A DNA stretch of 64,000 nt from Nitzschia sp. pyKryTriq1 (lineage: Eukaryota; Bacillariophyta; Bacillariophyceae; Bacillariales; Bacillariaceae), in assembly GCA_956465555.1 (NCBI GenBank), contig OY101115.1, positions 124,001-188,000 of the forward strand, given 5' to 3'. Of this stretch, positions 50,700-62,000 are shown piece after piece (the first letter of the stretch is position 1; each line of letters begins with the position of its first letter). The notes under the pieces are model-generated. The model was not told the origin of the DNA and made no database searches. It saw only the letters and a program-made list of their open reading frames with translations. Both the position numbers and the translations under genes were made by a program.

Positions 50700-53444
50700 A
50701 TGGGAAACGCAGAAAGTGCGCCAAAGGCGAGTCCTGCCGGACCTATTTCGCCTACGAAGCATCGGCACTCACGTCGTCAAAAACTCAAGCCGATTGCAGA
50801 AGGAAGTAATGAAGACCCTTTGTCTTCTGGATCGTACGATAATGATAATGACGATTGGGATTATGGGATGACGTTCGGCGGTAGCAATGAAAACTTGTCT
50901 CCTAATCACCACAGACAGCAACAAACAAGTCAAAGTGGTGGGAACAACGCCCAGCAGCAGTCGCCTCGAGGAAAAGCAGGATTCAGCCCGAAACATCAGA
51001 ACTCCCCTCGACGACGGGTTCCAAGGGATCCGGAGGAGCGGCTCATGTCCGATGATTCGGATGATGACCATTCGTATGATATGACAGTCACGAGTGCTTT
51101 GATGGAAGCTTCCGCGGCAGTCTTTCAGTATCTTACCAACGGCGGTGAAATGGATCATGATGATTCGGGATATTCATTATCGGATGATTCCAGTATCGCA
51201 GAACGATCGGCGGCGGTCTTTGATCATCTTCAACAGGAAGCCATCTCTGGTAATGAAGAGCCGATGATTCAATTCTTGGAAACCGCGCAAGTGGTATCCG
51301 ATGTGTTGTTAAAGGAGCAGGAATACGGTCATCATCAACAAAAACAACAACAAAAACAAAAACAGGAACCTCGTCAAACGTATCTAATCCCACAGAATTA
51401 TCATGATGACAATGAAGACGATGACGCTGCCGAGAAGGCCGTGAGCCAACAGCGGATTGTCCAGGCCTTGATCCGTGGCCTAGAGGAGAATCGAAACAAA
51501 AACTACGACGGCAACGAGGACAACCATGACAACAACAGGAAAGAGAACCAATACCATGTCAACCCAACTCGAAGATCTCCCAACATGATGCAGTGGCTGG
51601 AGACTAAACCCGATCAGGACACTCAATCGGTGATCTCGGAAATGTCCAACACTATTTTCAAAGTTTTGGACGATACTAAACAGCGTGTGAATGAAGAAGG
51701 CGTAGCAGAATTCTCGGCCGCGGTTCATGATCTTTTGGAAGATGCTGGCAAGAAGAAGAAGATGATGATGAATCGCAAGCAGAAGGAAAGTGGTGCTGGC
51801 GGTGGCGATTGGGACAACGACTCTATTTCAGAACATTCGGCAGCCATCTTCAAAATCTTGGATAAAACGGCCCCTCCAGATGTCTCGCTGCCCGGAACTG
51901 GCTCCGCCATCGTTCCACCGCCATCCGAGCCTCGACAAGGTCGTGCCATGACCTTTTCGTCGGAAAAGAGCTACATTAGCCACTTGAAGCCAAGGACGGA
52001 CCCAACAAAGTTGATGCAACGCAACATTTTCCATATTCTGGCACAACGAAACAAGGAATCGATGCCGCGGACTATTCGCGAAGAAGAGATTATTCATATC
52101 GAAGATGTTACGGATGTTGAGGAGCCCTCCTCGCAGCAGTCTACCGAACCGGAAAAGATTGACGTTACAAATGTTGAGGAGCCCGAGGATTTACCAGAAA
52201 GTCTCCCGCCTCTTGGATTGGAGGCGAAGAATACTGAGGGTTCATCAAAAGAACCATCACCTACTCCAGATATCACCAACAGCCAGCCACAAGAGGAAGA
52301 ATCGTCCGAAAGTCTCCCCCCACTGGGACTAGCGGCTAATGAAGAGCCACCCCAACCTGCAGCTACTGAAACACAGGCTCCCAGACTTCCCCCACTGCGT
52401 CGAGTGTTGAAAGAGGCTGAACTAATGAAAGAAGCTGAACGAATGAAAGAGACAGCACCAAAGCCGATTGTCGTTGCCAAGAATAACCCTCTACTGTGCT
52501 TCGCTCCAAAGGAACAGCCATCGAGTCCAGTAGTCGCAGCAGCAGCAGCAGAAAATCCTCGCGACAAATTGGGGTTTCTGTCTTACGAATATCCGTCGGA
52601 CCTTATGATGGAGCCGCCCGTCCTCTTATTCAGCGAGGAAATTCATGCAGACTCGTCGGATCAAGAACTGCAAGAGATCCAAGATGAAATCGATCTGAAT
52701 TTTGTGGAACGGTTCGATTATGCCTTTAATGTGTTTATTGGTCTCCATCCCCGATTTTTGTTAAACAGTCCGGACCTCGTCCATCACCTTCGGATTGCCA
52801 AGCTACAGAAACTTTTGGAACACATGGATGAGTACGAGAATGATCTGTTGAGTAAACTGGGAAAAGTCAAGAGTGAAAAGGAAACCATGGAACATGAGTT
52901 TCAATACGAGTTGCGCGAAGCGAGTCGCGACAAGGCCACCAGCCAAATCGCCCTTCAGAGTGAGCTGGCTGCCGTGACGCAAAAGACACATTTCAAACGA
53001 GCCCAAATCACGTGGAAGATTGTCAATTCCTCCGAAGCACGAGCCAAAAAAGATTACATTTTCCGCCAGAATCAAAAGAAGAAGAGGGACATTTTCGCCC
53101 GCGAGAACATCTCGGGTATTCCGTCGCGGGAAGAATTGCTTCAATTGCTTCCACACGACGAAGAAGGGATCAAGCTCAAGGCTGCGATTTCGGCTGAACG
53201 GCGATTCTTCTCGTACGAGCAAGAAGAAAAGATACAACTGGAAGAAATGCGACAATATCAAGTCGACAATGCTTTCATGTCGTCTGAGATTACCGTATTG
53301 AAGAAGAAAATGACGGATCTTCAGGCACAGGCGAAACGCCTGTCATGGGTGGATTCCATCCTCCTGCGTATGGACAAGGTACAAATGGCCAGGCTCAAAA
53401 AGAAGTTTACCAACAAACTGGGAGTGGTGAGTCTCGACGAATAG
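50700..53444 (+). CDS. Possibly N-myristoylated protein with SAA(V/I)F repeats and C-terminal coiled coil
   Basis: 914 residues. The N terminus MGNAESAPK fits the N-myristoylation pattern (Gly2, Ser6), so membrane attachment is likely. Residues about 120-410 contain a short repeated helical motif: SALMEASAAVFQYL, SSIAERSAAVFDHL, SVISEMSNTIFKVL, EFSAAVHDLL and SISEHSAAIFKIL. A Pro/Glu-rich region with ESLPPLGL repeated (500-580) follows. The last 240 residues are predominantly charged helix (coiled coil), including LLPHDEEGIKLKAAISAERR and a final basic MARLKKKFTNKLG. No catalytic motif and no named family. A scaffold role is possible but not shown. Confidence 0.78.
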   Translation: MGNAESAPKASPAGPISPTKHRHSRRQKLKPIAEGSNEDPLSSGSYDNDNDDWDYGMTFGGSNENLSPNHHRQQQTSQSGGNNAQQQSPRGKAGFSPKHQNSPRRRVPRDPEERLMSDDSDDDHSYDMTVTSALMEASAAVFQYLTNGGEMDHDDSGYSLSDDSSIAERSAAVFDHLQQEAISGNEEPMIQFLETAQVVSDVLLKEQEYGHHQQKQQQKQKQEPRQTYLIPQNYHDDNEDDDAAEKAVSQQRIVQALIRGLEENRNKNYDGNEDNHDNNRKENQYHVNPTRRSPNMMQWLETKPDQDTQSVISEMSNTIFKVLDDTKQRVNEEGVAEFSAAVHDLLEDAGKKKKMMMNRKQKESGAGGGDWDNDSISEHSAAIFKILDKTAPPDVSLPGTGSAIVPPPSEPRQGRAMTFSSEKSYISHLKPRTDPTKLMQRNIFHILAQRNKESMPRTIREEEIIHIEDVTDVEEPSSQQSTEPEKIDVTNVEEPEDLPESLPPLGLEAKNTEGSSKEPSPTPDITNSQPQEEESSESLPPLGLAANEEPPQPAATETQAPRLPPLRRVLKEAELMKEAERMKETAPKPIVVAKNNPLLCFAPKEQPSSPVVAAAAAENPRDKLGFLSYEYPSDLMMEPPVLLFSEEIHADSSDQELQEIQDEIDLNFVERFDYAFNVFIGLHPRFLLNSPDLVHHLRIAKLQKLLEHMDEYENDLLSKLGKVKSEKETMEHEFQYELREASRDKATSQIALQSELAAVTQKTHFKRAQITWKIVNSSEARAKKDYIFRQNQKKKRDIFARENISGIPSREELLQLLPHDEEGIKLKAAISAERRFFSYEQEEKIQLEEMRQYQVDNAFMSSEITVLKKKMTDLQAQAKRLSWVDSILLRMDKVQMARLKKKFTNKLGVVSLDE

Positions 53445-54377
53445 ACGACGACCACCACCAAGGTAACAGTGGACTGCCACGAGGCGACAGTCGTGTCCAG
53501 TAGTAGTATATCATCCTTGGTGCACATGGTGTAGTACTACTAGTACATGTAGTAAAAGTGCAGCATTATGTAATCGAAGTGGTGGGTAGATTTTATATTT
53601 CAAATGCTGCTTCACACTCTAGTAGAGTATATAGTAGTATTGCTGCGCTACTAGTATACTTTCTTTCCCAAAGTATTCATTGCACATTCATTACTCGTCA
53701 ATCTTTGGAGTATGCGAATGCCAGTGGAAGAATACTGTCGGTATCCAACACCAGAACCGCCTAGTACTACTACGACGCTGGTATTACTAGGTTTTTGGTT
53801 GGGTTGTTACAAGCTCTCCTCTTTGTACGAAGTCGCTCTACTAGCTCTAGGGTAGAGCTACAGAGTTCTACTAATATATCTCTACTACAATTAGCTATGT
53901 AAGCTACAGTAGCAGGAGCTAGTACCGGTAGAGATAGTTGGATTACTTACTGCGGTGCCTCCTACTACTAGTAGTAGAGTATGATGAATAGATTAGCTCG
54001 CCACGTGGAGCGAAGAGAGCATCCCATCCAGTCGTATGGATCATCTCGCTCTACTGTATGTATTTCCTCTTTCCTGCTTCATTCCTTCGGGAGGGGGGCC
54101 GGGCCGCGGCCGCAGCGGCCGGGAGAGATGCAATGACGTCATCGGCGCGTCAACCAAACTTCAAATAAAGATCAAAACTCATCATCTCTGCGTCAACATC
54201 AACAGCTACTACTACTACTAGCATCATCATCAGCCCAACCGCGAACCGACGATGATGATATGGTAATAGACTATTTGTACCGGGACGGCATACTGTATTA
54301 ACATTGTGAAAAGCCCTGGAAAGTGTCTAATACCAATACCTCTCTTTCGACTCATCACAAGTAGCGATTCAATCATC
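53445..54377. other. Intergenic, CTA/TAG patches and a GC-rich palindromic island
   Basis: No gene supported. CTA/TAG patches are spread over 53500-53980. At 54089-54123 a GC-only island (gggccgggccgcggccgc, then agcggccggg) stands out from its AT-rich surroundings, about 255 bases before the next start. The last 200 bases are the likely promoter of the gene at 54378. Confidence 0.5.
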
Positions 54378-55385
54378 ATGATGACAACAGCATCCTCTCC
54401 TTCTCCTCCTCCTCCTCCACGAACAAAGTCGACGACTTCGACGACGACGATGACAGCATCAGCATCATCATCATCATCACCCAAAATCCGCCTTGGAATA
54501 TTCTTGATGATTTTCATGGCACTCTCTCATTCATCATCGTCATCGTCATCGTCATCCTCATCGCATGTTTTCGTTCAGGGATTTAGTCTTTATCCTGGAG
54601 GAGTCACGACGACAGCAAGGACAAGGACGGCTTCGATAAGGACGGCTTCTTCTTCGCCACTCATTCTTTACATGGCCAAGAGTAGTAATAGCAAAGGAGG
54701 AGGGAAGAACAATAACAGCGGCGGCAGGGGATTTGGCAAGACTGAAGCTCCTGCTCCCCCTGCCGCTGTGTCGTCCATGGAAGATGTGGCATCGGCAATC
54801 GATACGTCTTCGGCTTCGGTAGGCAGCAGCAGTAGTGGCAGTAGTGGCAGCAGTAGTGGCAGCAGCAGCAGTACTTTTCTCAAGAGCGTCGAAGGAGGCT
54901 CTACCGCCACACCTCAAATCGATGACAGTGTTCCTGTCGAAGACCGGACCAAAAACATCTTGAGAGAGAAATATGGGATGCGAACCTTTGAAGAGCAAGA
55001 AGAAGAAGCCCGCAAATTGGAACTGGCCAAAGCACAGCGCAAGAAACTTCAAGAGTGGAAAAAGCTCGCCGACGAAGGACAAGACTTTGATTTGATGCAA
55101 ATCTTACCGGCACCCCTCTTGATTGCCATTGATCGATTCCTCAAGGTGGGTGTGACGATTTGTACCATTTTGTTTGTCCTGGCAGGAGCCTTTATTACAG
55201 TCGAAGCGTACAGCAAAACGACGGGAAATCCCTTGCCCACAGATTTGGACAAGTTTATTGTCGAGACGATTGAACCCAACTTTACTCCAGGACTGGGAGT
55301 GCTATTGGGATTTTCGGTAAGTTTGGGCGCCTTTGCGGCCGCCCAATTGTCGTCCGCATCCTCCAATTATCGTGAAGATCGTTAG
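54378..55385 (+). CDS. Plastid membrane protein of unknown function
   Basis: 335 residues from the ATG at 54378; the frame extends upstream without an ATG. A signal peptide (IRLGIFLMIFMALSHSSS) is followed, after a Ser run, by HVFVQGFSLYPG, which carries a QGFS plastid-import-type motif. The first 190 residues are otherwise low complexity. The C-terminal 140 residues look conserved: DRTKNILREKYGMRTFEEQ, a charged helix, EGQDFDLMQILPAPLLIAID, then two hydrophobic segments (VGVTICTILFVLAGAFITVE and GLGVLLGFSVSLGAFAAAQL) separated by TGNPLPTDLDKFIVETIEPN. Two membrane helices in the plastid envelope or thylakoid are likely. I believe relatives occur in other algae, but I cannot name it. Confidence 0.78.
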   Translation: MMTTASSPSPPPPPRTKSTTSTTTMTASASSSSSPKIRLGIFLMIFMALSHSSSSSSSSSSSHVFVQGFSLYPGGVTTTARTRTASIRTASSSPLILYMAKSSNSKGGGKNNNSGGRGFGKTEAPAPPAAVSSMEDVASAIDTSSASVGSSSSGSSGSSSGSSSSTFLKSVEGGSTATPQIDDSVPVEDRTKNILREKYGMRTFEEQEEEARKLELAKAQRKKLQEWKKLADEGQDFDLMQILPAPLLIAIDRFLKVGVTICTILFVLAGAFITVEAYSKTTGNPLPTDLDKFIVETIEPNFTPGLGVLLGFSVSLGAFAAAQLSSASSNYREDR

Positions 55386-56827
55386 ACGACGACGACGACG
55401 ACGACGATGATGGGGTTGGATGAGGATGATGATGATGGTGAAGAACAAGAACAAGAACAAGAACAAAGGGCACGCTCGATGAGGTTGACTTGTGAGCTGC
55501 TACTGCTACTACTACCACTACTAGTAGCTATAGCAGTAGAAGAAGAGTCCAACGGGGTGGGTCCTCGCAGTAGTGGCAAGAATATTATTACAAGATCAAG
55601 CAGGACGAACGCGGACACCACCACAAGAGTATCATGATATATATTTTCTGTAATATCTATTAGTAGCAAAACGTATGCATTTATAAGGGAGTAGTACCTT
55701 CATCATGTACTAGTAGTAGAGTAGAATAGGAGTAACAAGCCTATCTAATATAATATAGAGACAGAGAATAAAGTAGATAGTGATGGATGATTCTACTACT
55801 AGAACAAGGCTACATTTGTTGTGTTGCCTTCGTCCGATGATTCAGTCGTCGTAGACAACAAATGTCACCTAGTACTAGTAGTACTACTAAGATATTATAG
55901 TCCCTCACAAAGTTCACGAGCATAACCACTCGAAGCTGAAAGGGTGGTACCATCTTTCACCTCATGGGTCTTCTTATCGAGCTATTCTCCCGTACTCTAC
56001 TCTACTCTACTCTACTCTACTCTACTCTACTCTACTCTACTCTACCCTGTACTAGTAGAGAAAGATCGACGAAGAGAGTGGACGAGGGCGACGAGGAAGT
56101 GCAGCGAGGACGACGAAGAGTTACTACCGGTAGTAGTGCTTGGTCGATGTAGTCTACCGTCCGTAATGTGTGCGTGGTGTGGTGGGTTTCCATCTGGAAG
56201 CTCGTATACAACATGTACGAATATACAAGTACAGTACCCTCTGTACACGGTACAGGTATACAGCACCGGTACCAGGTACGGACTTGTATGGACGGACAAG
56301 CAGCTACAGGTAGCAAGATGCGGGCGATGCGACCGTACTGGTACTGTACGAGTTCGTACCAACAACAGTACCAGCAGGCATATTTCGGGGGATTGAATGA
56401 ATCCGGTAGAAATTCTCATTTTCAAAAAAAAAAGCTTCGCCATTATCGCTGCGCGCTGACGATCGATGACGCGTTACGTGTACGTGTACTGTAGAGCCCA
56501 CAAAGCGCTATTCTTCTGTATCGCCTGTACCGGTATGTTCGATAATAATTATTGATGATTGATGATGATGATGTACGTGTACCAGTAATACCATCTCATA
56601 TCTCATGCATCTACAGTGGTATCCCCACACTCTTGCACAATCTTTCTTCTCCGACGAATTCCAATAACATCATAATATTTTCAAACAGCACTTGCAGTAT
56701 ACACTACCGCACTTGTACTTGTACTTGTACTGACTGTCGGTATAGCATCGAGGACGAAAGAAGATAGTACGCGTAATAGTCAGCCACCCATCACTCATAT
56801 TCATCAGCTAATAATATACTGTATACC
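55386..56827. other. Intergenic with inverted repeat, TCTAC satellite and GTAC cluster
   Basis: No gene supported. From left to right: CTA/TAG patches; an 11-base inverted repeat acatttgttgt (55812-55822) and acaacaaatgt (55855-55865); a (TCTAC)n microsatellite at 55994-56045; a dense GTAC cluster at 56220-56370 (acggtacaggtatacagcaccggtaccaggtac and others, in short words); and a cttgtacttgtacttgtac run at 56711-56730 upstream of the next start. Confidence 0.5.
55994..56045. repeat. (TCTAC)n pentanucleotide microsatellite
   Basis: About ten uninterrupted copies of TCTAC, ending in taccctgtac. It may be polymorphic in length. Confidence 0.9.
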
Positions 56828-58252
56828 ATGAAACGCAGTCATGAGGTCATGGTAGCCGCCGAAGACGCTTCCATGACGAGTGAAGGGAGTGGTAGTGTTG
56901 TTGCCAGTACACCGGTGGTGCAACACGTGCTGATCAAAGATCATGACTTGTTGCCCAAAGTGTTGGGGTTTGTTCTCGATTCCAAGAATTACTTTGTTCT
57001 CTCTTCTGTCTGTCGAGCATGGAAACGTGGGATCTTGGAGGAGATGGAGCCTCCTTTTTTGGATGAAATGGCGCGTCTTTCTCTTCAACATGATGAAAAT
57101 GGTACACCGATTCCTCCACAAGTGGCCTTGCCACTCTTCAAGCAAGCATTGGTAACTCTTCAGTATCGAGATTCCAAAATCTATCGAGGACAAGAAAAGA
57201 AGAATAATACTAATAAGCCTCCAACATCATCGTCGACGAGACAAAAGAAGCTAGTACTACTACCTTTGACCGAAACGGAAGGATCCGTCTCGTTTACCAA
57301 ATGGCCGAGCTTGATGCCACGCTCCCATGTCACTCTCAGTTACTTTTTTTGGATCATTTGTTTGCAAGAAACAACGGCACTAACGACAACAACAAACCCT
57401 TCTCTTCCTCCACATGATCATGATCAACAGCTTCAGCAGCAGCAACTTCAGCATCAACTTCAGCAACAACAGCAGCAGTCGTACTATTTTACGGATCGAT
57501 TGTATGAAATCACCAAAGATTTTATCGAACGCTTGTTTCGAGTGAATATGGAGCATTGTGCCACGGCACTGTTACGAGAAGGAAGAAATGTGGAGCCATT
57601 GCTCCAGCTCGCCAAATTGGTGGCCATTTGGCGTCGATTGCGAGGAATCTCCAAGATTGTCATTGGAATGACGAATAACTATTTCGACAAATTCTACTAC
57701 AACAACCAGCAGCACCACCACCACCACCAGCACCACGTCGGACTCGTCCCACAACCGCATGAACAAGAACAACAACAACAGCCAAAACTGGTAGTAGTAC
57801 CCACGATTCAAGAGATTGCCGATCGAGCTCTGCTGGTATCGTTGGATGAATCCTTTTCCGACTCTACCTCTTGGGATAAAACGACAAGTGAAGCCACATC
57901 TCGCTTGGACATTGTCATGGAACAAGTCTTGAAAGAGATTGCTACGGAAGAATCCGGTCGAGCCTTCTTGGAGCACTTGCCTCTTTTGGAAAAGTCGTGT
58001 GAAGCTTGTGAAGGGCTTCGCGCCATGCTGGAACGACACACTGCTGCCGTGGCGGCTGCACTGGCCGTAGCTGTGGAGGACGAACAAGAACCAGCTGCCT
58101 GCTTTTCCGTCACCACGTCGGAAAGTATCATTCAAATGTGCACACGTATTTCTGCCGCTCTTCGACCGGTCATTGAAGCCATGAAGAAAGTAGTAGTAGT
58201 GGTAGTTGAAAACGAAGACATGGGGGCTGCCTTATTGGAACAACAATCATAG
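56828..58252 (+). CDS. F-box-like protein of unknown partner
   Basis: 474 residues. Near residues 38-70 a segment with the pattern of an F-box is visible: HDLLPKVLGFVLDSKNYFVL followed by SSVCRAWKRG. An F-box binds SKP1 in SCF ubiquitin ligases. The rest is mainly helical with Gln- and His-rich inserts (about 195-225 and 295-330). Helical segments such as RLYEITKDFIERLFRVNMEH and LLREGRNVEPLLQLAKLVAI flank them, and no WD, LRR or Kelch repeats follow. The F-box call rests on a short motif, so it is tentative. There is no signal peptide. The start has context accATGA. Confidence 0.7.
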   Translation: MKRSHEVMVAAEDASMTSEGSGSVVASTPVVQHVLIKDHDLLPKVLGFVLDSKNYFVLSSVCRAWKRGILEEMEPPFLDEMARLSLQHDENGTPIPPQVALPLFKQALVTLQYRDSKIYRGQEKKNNTNKPPTSSSTRQKKLVLLPLTETEGSVSFTKWPSLMPRSHVTLSYFFWIICLQETTALTTTTNPSLPPHDHDQQLQQQQLQHQLQQQQQQSYYFTDRLYEITKDFIERLFRVNMEHCATALLREGRNVEPLLQLAKLVAIWRRLRGISKIVIGMTNNYFDKFYYNNQQHHHHHQHHVGLVPQPHEQEQQQQPKLVVVPTIQEIADRALLVSLDESFSDSTSWDKTTSEATSRLDIVMEQVLKEIATEESGRAFLEHLPLLEKSCEACEGLRAMLERHTAAVAAALAVAVEDEQEPAACFSVTTSESIIQMCTRISAALRPVIEAMKKVVVVVVENEDMGAALLEQQS

Positions 58253-59055
58253 TATGATGAGGATCTTGAATAATTTTGAATCAAGCAACAATCATCATGA
58301 TCGATGCGGGTCGTCAATCATCAATGAATCATCATGATCGATAGCGTAAGGAAGGAACTGACTGTTCGCACGAATACAACTAGTACTTGTAAAGATAATA
58401 AACGAGATGATCTTCTCGGGATTGTTTGTGCCTGTGGAAGGAATACTATCGGTAGAACTAATAGGTCCCTCTACTAGTAGGTACTTGTACAGTAAATGAG
58501 GGAAGATCATCGTCGTTCGTCGTGCGTGCGTCACCTCTACGGTAGTATTATTGATTACTCCGATCCAACCAAAGGATCCGCTGCGCATGAACCATCGCGC
58601 GAAGGTCATGAGTTGTCGTCAGATGCAGGTAGGGCTATATAAAAAATGAGTCATTGAGACCGAGACAGATTACCAATAAATAACTTACTTAATAATTGAC
58701 AGTCATTTCACAAGACCTACCAATCCTTTCACACGAATGATGCCCGTAGGTACCTGGTACAGTCTGTAAAATATGGGTAAGCAGCTTTATCTGGCGGGAA
58801 AAGCATTCTCTCTCCATCTCCGCATGCATCTGCCCGCCTGCGAATATTATCATCAAAGGCACATCTTCGCGCACCGCGGCAGAGCAAGAAGGGAAGGCTG
58901 AAGGCCTTTCTGATGCCCAAGCTCATCCTACCTATCATCTCTACTCCTATCATAATACTCTCTTCTACATTACTACTTTACTCGTAATTGTTAGTATATT
59001 CATTCTTCATCCAACCTATTTTAGTATATCGATCTATCGATCGATTATCATCACC
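58253..59055. other. Intergenic, promoter of the receptor fusion gene
   Basis: 803 bases without a supported gene. Contains atcatcatgatcgat repeats just after the upstream stop, CTA patches near 58470, a ggtacctggtac word at 58749-58760, and a tatcgatctatcgatcgatt palindromic run at 59027-59046 directly before the next start. Confidence 0.45.
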
Positions 59056-62000
59056 ATGACGACGACGGCGAAACAGCACCGAAGTAGCAGCAGATCCAAC
59101 AGCAACAGCAACAGCAACAGCAACAAGAAGAAGAAGAGAGGGGTTCGATTCCTATCACCCTCGTCATCAGCTGCAGGCGGTCATTATCATTCTTCGTCGT
59201 CAATATTGGGTTGGCGGTGTGTGATGCCTCTGGTGCTTTTGTTGCTACGACAGACGACGACGACGACAACGACAATGACTGCTTACGCCCAACAAGTTAA
59301 CAATAGTATTATGGACGAAATGGGTGATGCTGATGCTTCTGCTGCTGCTGCTGCTGCTTCTGGCTTTCCATGTACTTCCGATCTAGAGTGTGCTGCACGC
59401 TATTTTAATGAGACGGCAGCAACAACGACAACAACAACAACAACATCCTTATCGGAATGTATACCAGAGACAAAACGATGTTCCAACCCGTTTGTGAGGG
59501 GATGTTTGAGTGCCAAGCTTGGGGATGACTGGGGAAGACTACGAGTCTGTAATTCCGACGATCCAAACAGCGACAGCGACAGCAACAGCAAAGACCACGG
59601 CGATTGTCAGATCTCGGCCTTTGATATGTATCCCGAAATTCGAATACACAATGGGAATTGGGAGAGCAGTATTTTCATGGCTTGGATATATCAAATTATT
59701 CTCATGGAATTGGCCGATGTGCCATCGACCGTCGGTTTGACGACGCAAGATACACGTCTGGCGAGCTTTTATAATCGGGAAAACCATGGAATGGTATTTT
59801 CCGCCGCTCAATATCCCTGGGATGCGATACAACGGGGACATCAAATCTCCGAGTGTTCCACCACCACCCTGCCTTGCGTTCAGTTTTTACCCGAGGTGTG
59901 GAACATTCGCAGTGACCAATATTCCAAATTACTCGAACAAGATGTACTGGAACCACGGTATCCCAATGGACTGCTCGGACAGTCTGGACTTCATATACCT
60001 ATTGCAACGGCAGAAAAATATCCAGAATTATCCATTTGGATTGGATGGAGGGGAGAAGAAAAGCGGCAGTTTCTCGCCGAAACCTTTTTACGGCCCATGA
60101 CTTGGCTCGAGTACTGCGACACGGTATCGGCGTCGAATTGCCAGGAGCCCGACGAAACGGCCCGTGCGGCACCCGATTCTTCCGAACAGGGAGCGCGATA
60201 TTTTGTTCGTGGCGTTTATCAAGGATATTTTCGTCCTACCGACAAGAACAACTGTACCGCCAATCCGACCACGTGTACTGGAGCCATCATGGGACCGCCC
60301 TGCGACTGGTCTGGGAGTGTAGAGGGTCAACTGTACCATAATGGGATTGTCGGCTTGGAGTTGGAGGGACCCTTGGAACCCAATGGATATACGGCGCCGC
60401 AACTACAAGATATTTGGAATGCCGCCAACGCCACCAAGTCTCCAGTAATTATGTATTGGTACGAACCAGATCCATTGCCAGTCAACTATTTTGGAACGGA
60501 CTATGCCCTTCAGACAGTGGCCTTTCCAGCGCCCAGCTATGAATGTGAAATATCACGACCGACCGATGCCCAAAAATGCAGCAGCGATCCGGACGAACGG
60601 ATAGGGGATCCCGAAGGAGCCTGCAGCGACCGGATTCAAGCCCTGTCGAATGTTATTGCCAAGTCAGTGGGAGAAAATACTTACCAAGAAATGGAGGCGG
60701 ATCAGTCTCCAGCGTACTCGTTATTAAAGAGTATCAAAGTGTCCAATCTTGACATGGCCGTCATATTACAGGCATGGCAACGAGGCAACGATCCTCGGGA
60801 GGCCGTCTGCGATTGGGTCGTGGAGAATTTAGAAACTCTTCAATCCTTTGTACCACCAGGGTACCCAAGACAAACGATACGTCGAAGCTCGTATTCCGAT
60901 TGGTACATGCTCTTGTCGCAAATCTTTGCAGCATTGGTTGGATTGAGTGCGTTGGTCGCCTCGATCCTCTGCTACAAGTATCGCGAGACCAAGACTATGG
61001 TATTTACCCAACCCTTCTTTATGATGTTGATTCTGATTGGCTTTTTGATGATTTGTACAGGAGCCTTTCTCTATGCTCTGGAGCCCACTCTTGCGACGTG
61101 CACTAGTTCGGCTTGGTTCATTGTCCAAGGCTACACGATCGAGCTCACGGCCGTGTTGGTCAAAACTTCGGCCATTAATACGCTGATCCAGCATTCCAAA
61201 AAGATGAAACGAGTCAACATCCGCCGAAATGTCATGCTAATGAAGGTTTTGGGTGTTGTCCTCTGCGTCACTGCTTGCATGATTGCCTGGACGTACGTTG
61301 ACCCCCCAAGTGCCATGGAAAGCAAAGAAGTGATTCTACAACCGGATGATACCGTCCAAGTCGAGATTGACCTCAAATGTTCTTCCCAATCCGAGGCCTG
61401 GCGTTTTAGCGCCTACGGTTGGCAGATGATTCTATTGATTGTGGCCGCTGTCCTGGCCTATCAGTCGCGACACGCCATGGAACAGTTGAATGAATCGAAA
61501 AGTCTTGCCATGATGGTGTACTCTCATTTCCTCTTTGCTCTGTTACGAGGCGTCTGTTCCGTCTTTTATGTCTACGACACCTTGCCATCCAGTGCAACCT
61601 CTGCTTTGTTCAGTCTGAACTACACCTTGGACTCGTTGTTTGCCATGGCGATTTATGTCTTTCCCAAGATTTACATGGCCTATAAAGCTCCCGGTGACTA
61701 CATCCCTGGCCGTTTTACAGCCGATATCAATCATGGTGCCGCTACTTCCAAAAAGGACTCCATAGATGACCTGCAGCTTAGTCGCGAGCTGGACTTTGTG
61801 GATAGCTTCCGAGACGACAATGATGATGATGTCAAGATCTTGGTATGCAGTGCCAATCTTGGGAACGCCGAGCCGACCAGTGACTCTCTCGAGGCATGGG
61901 TCCCGCCAGGTGGATCCTGTAACCACGTCCAAGCTCTCGAAGACGTACCCAACCTTGGTGGTTTGTTTGATGTAATTGCCATTGGAATGCAAGAGGCCAC

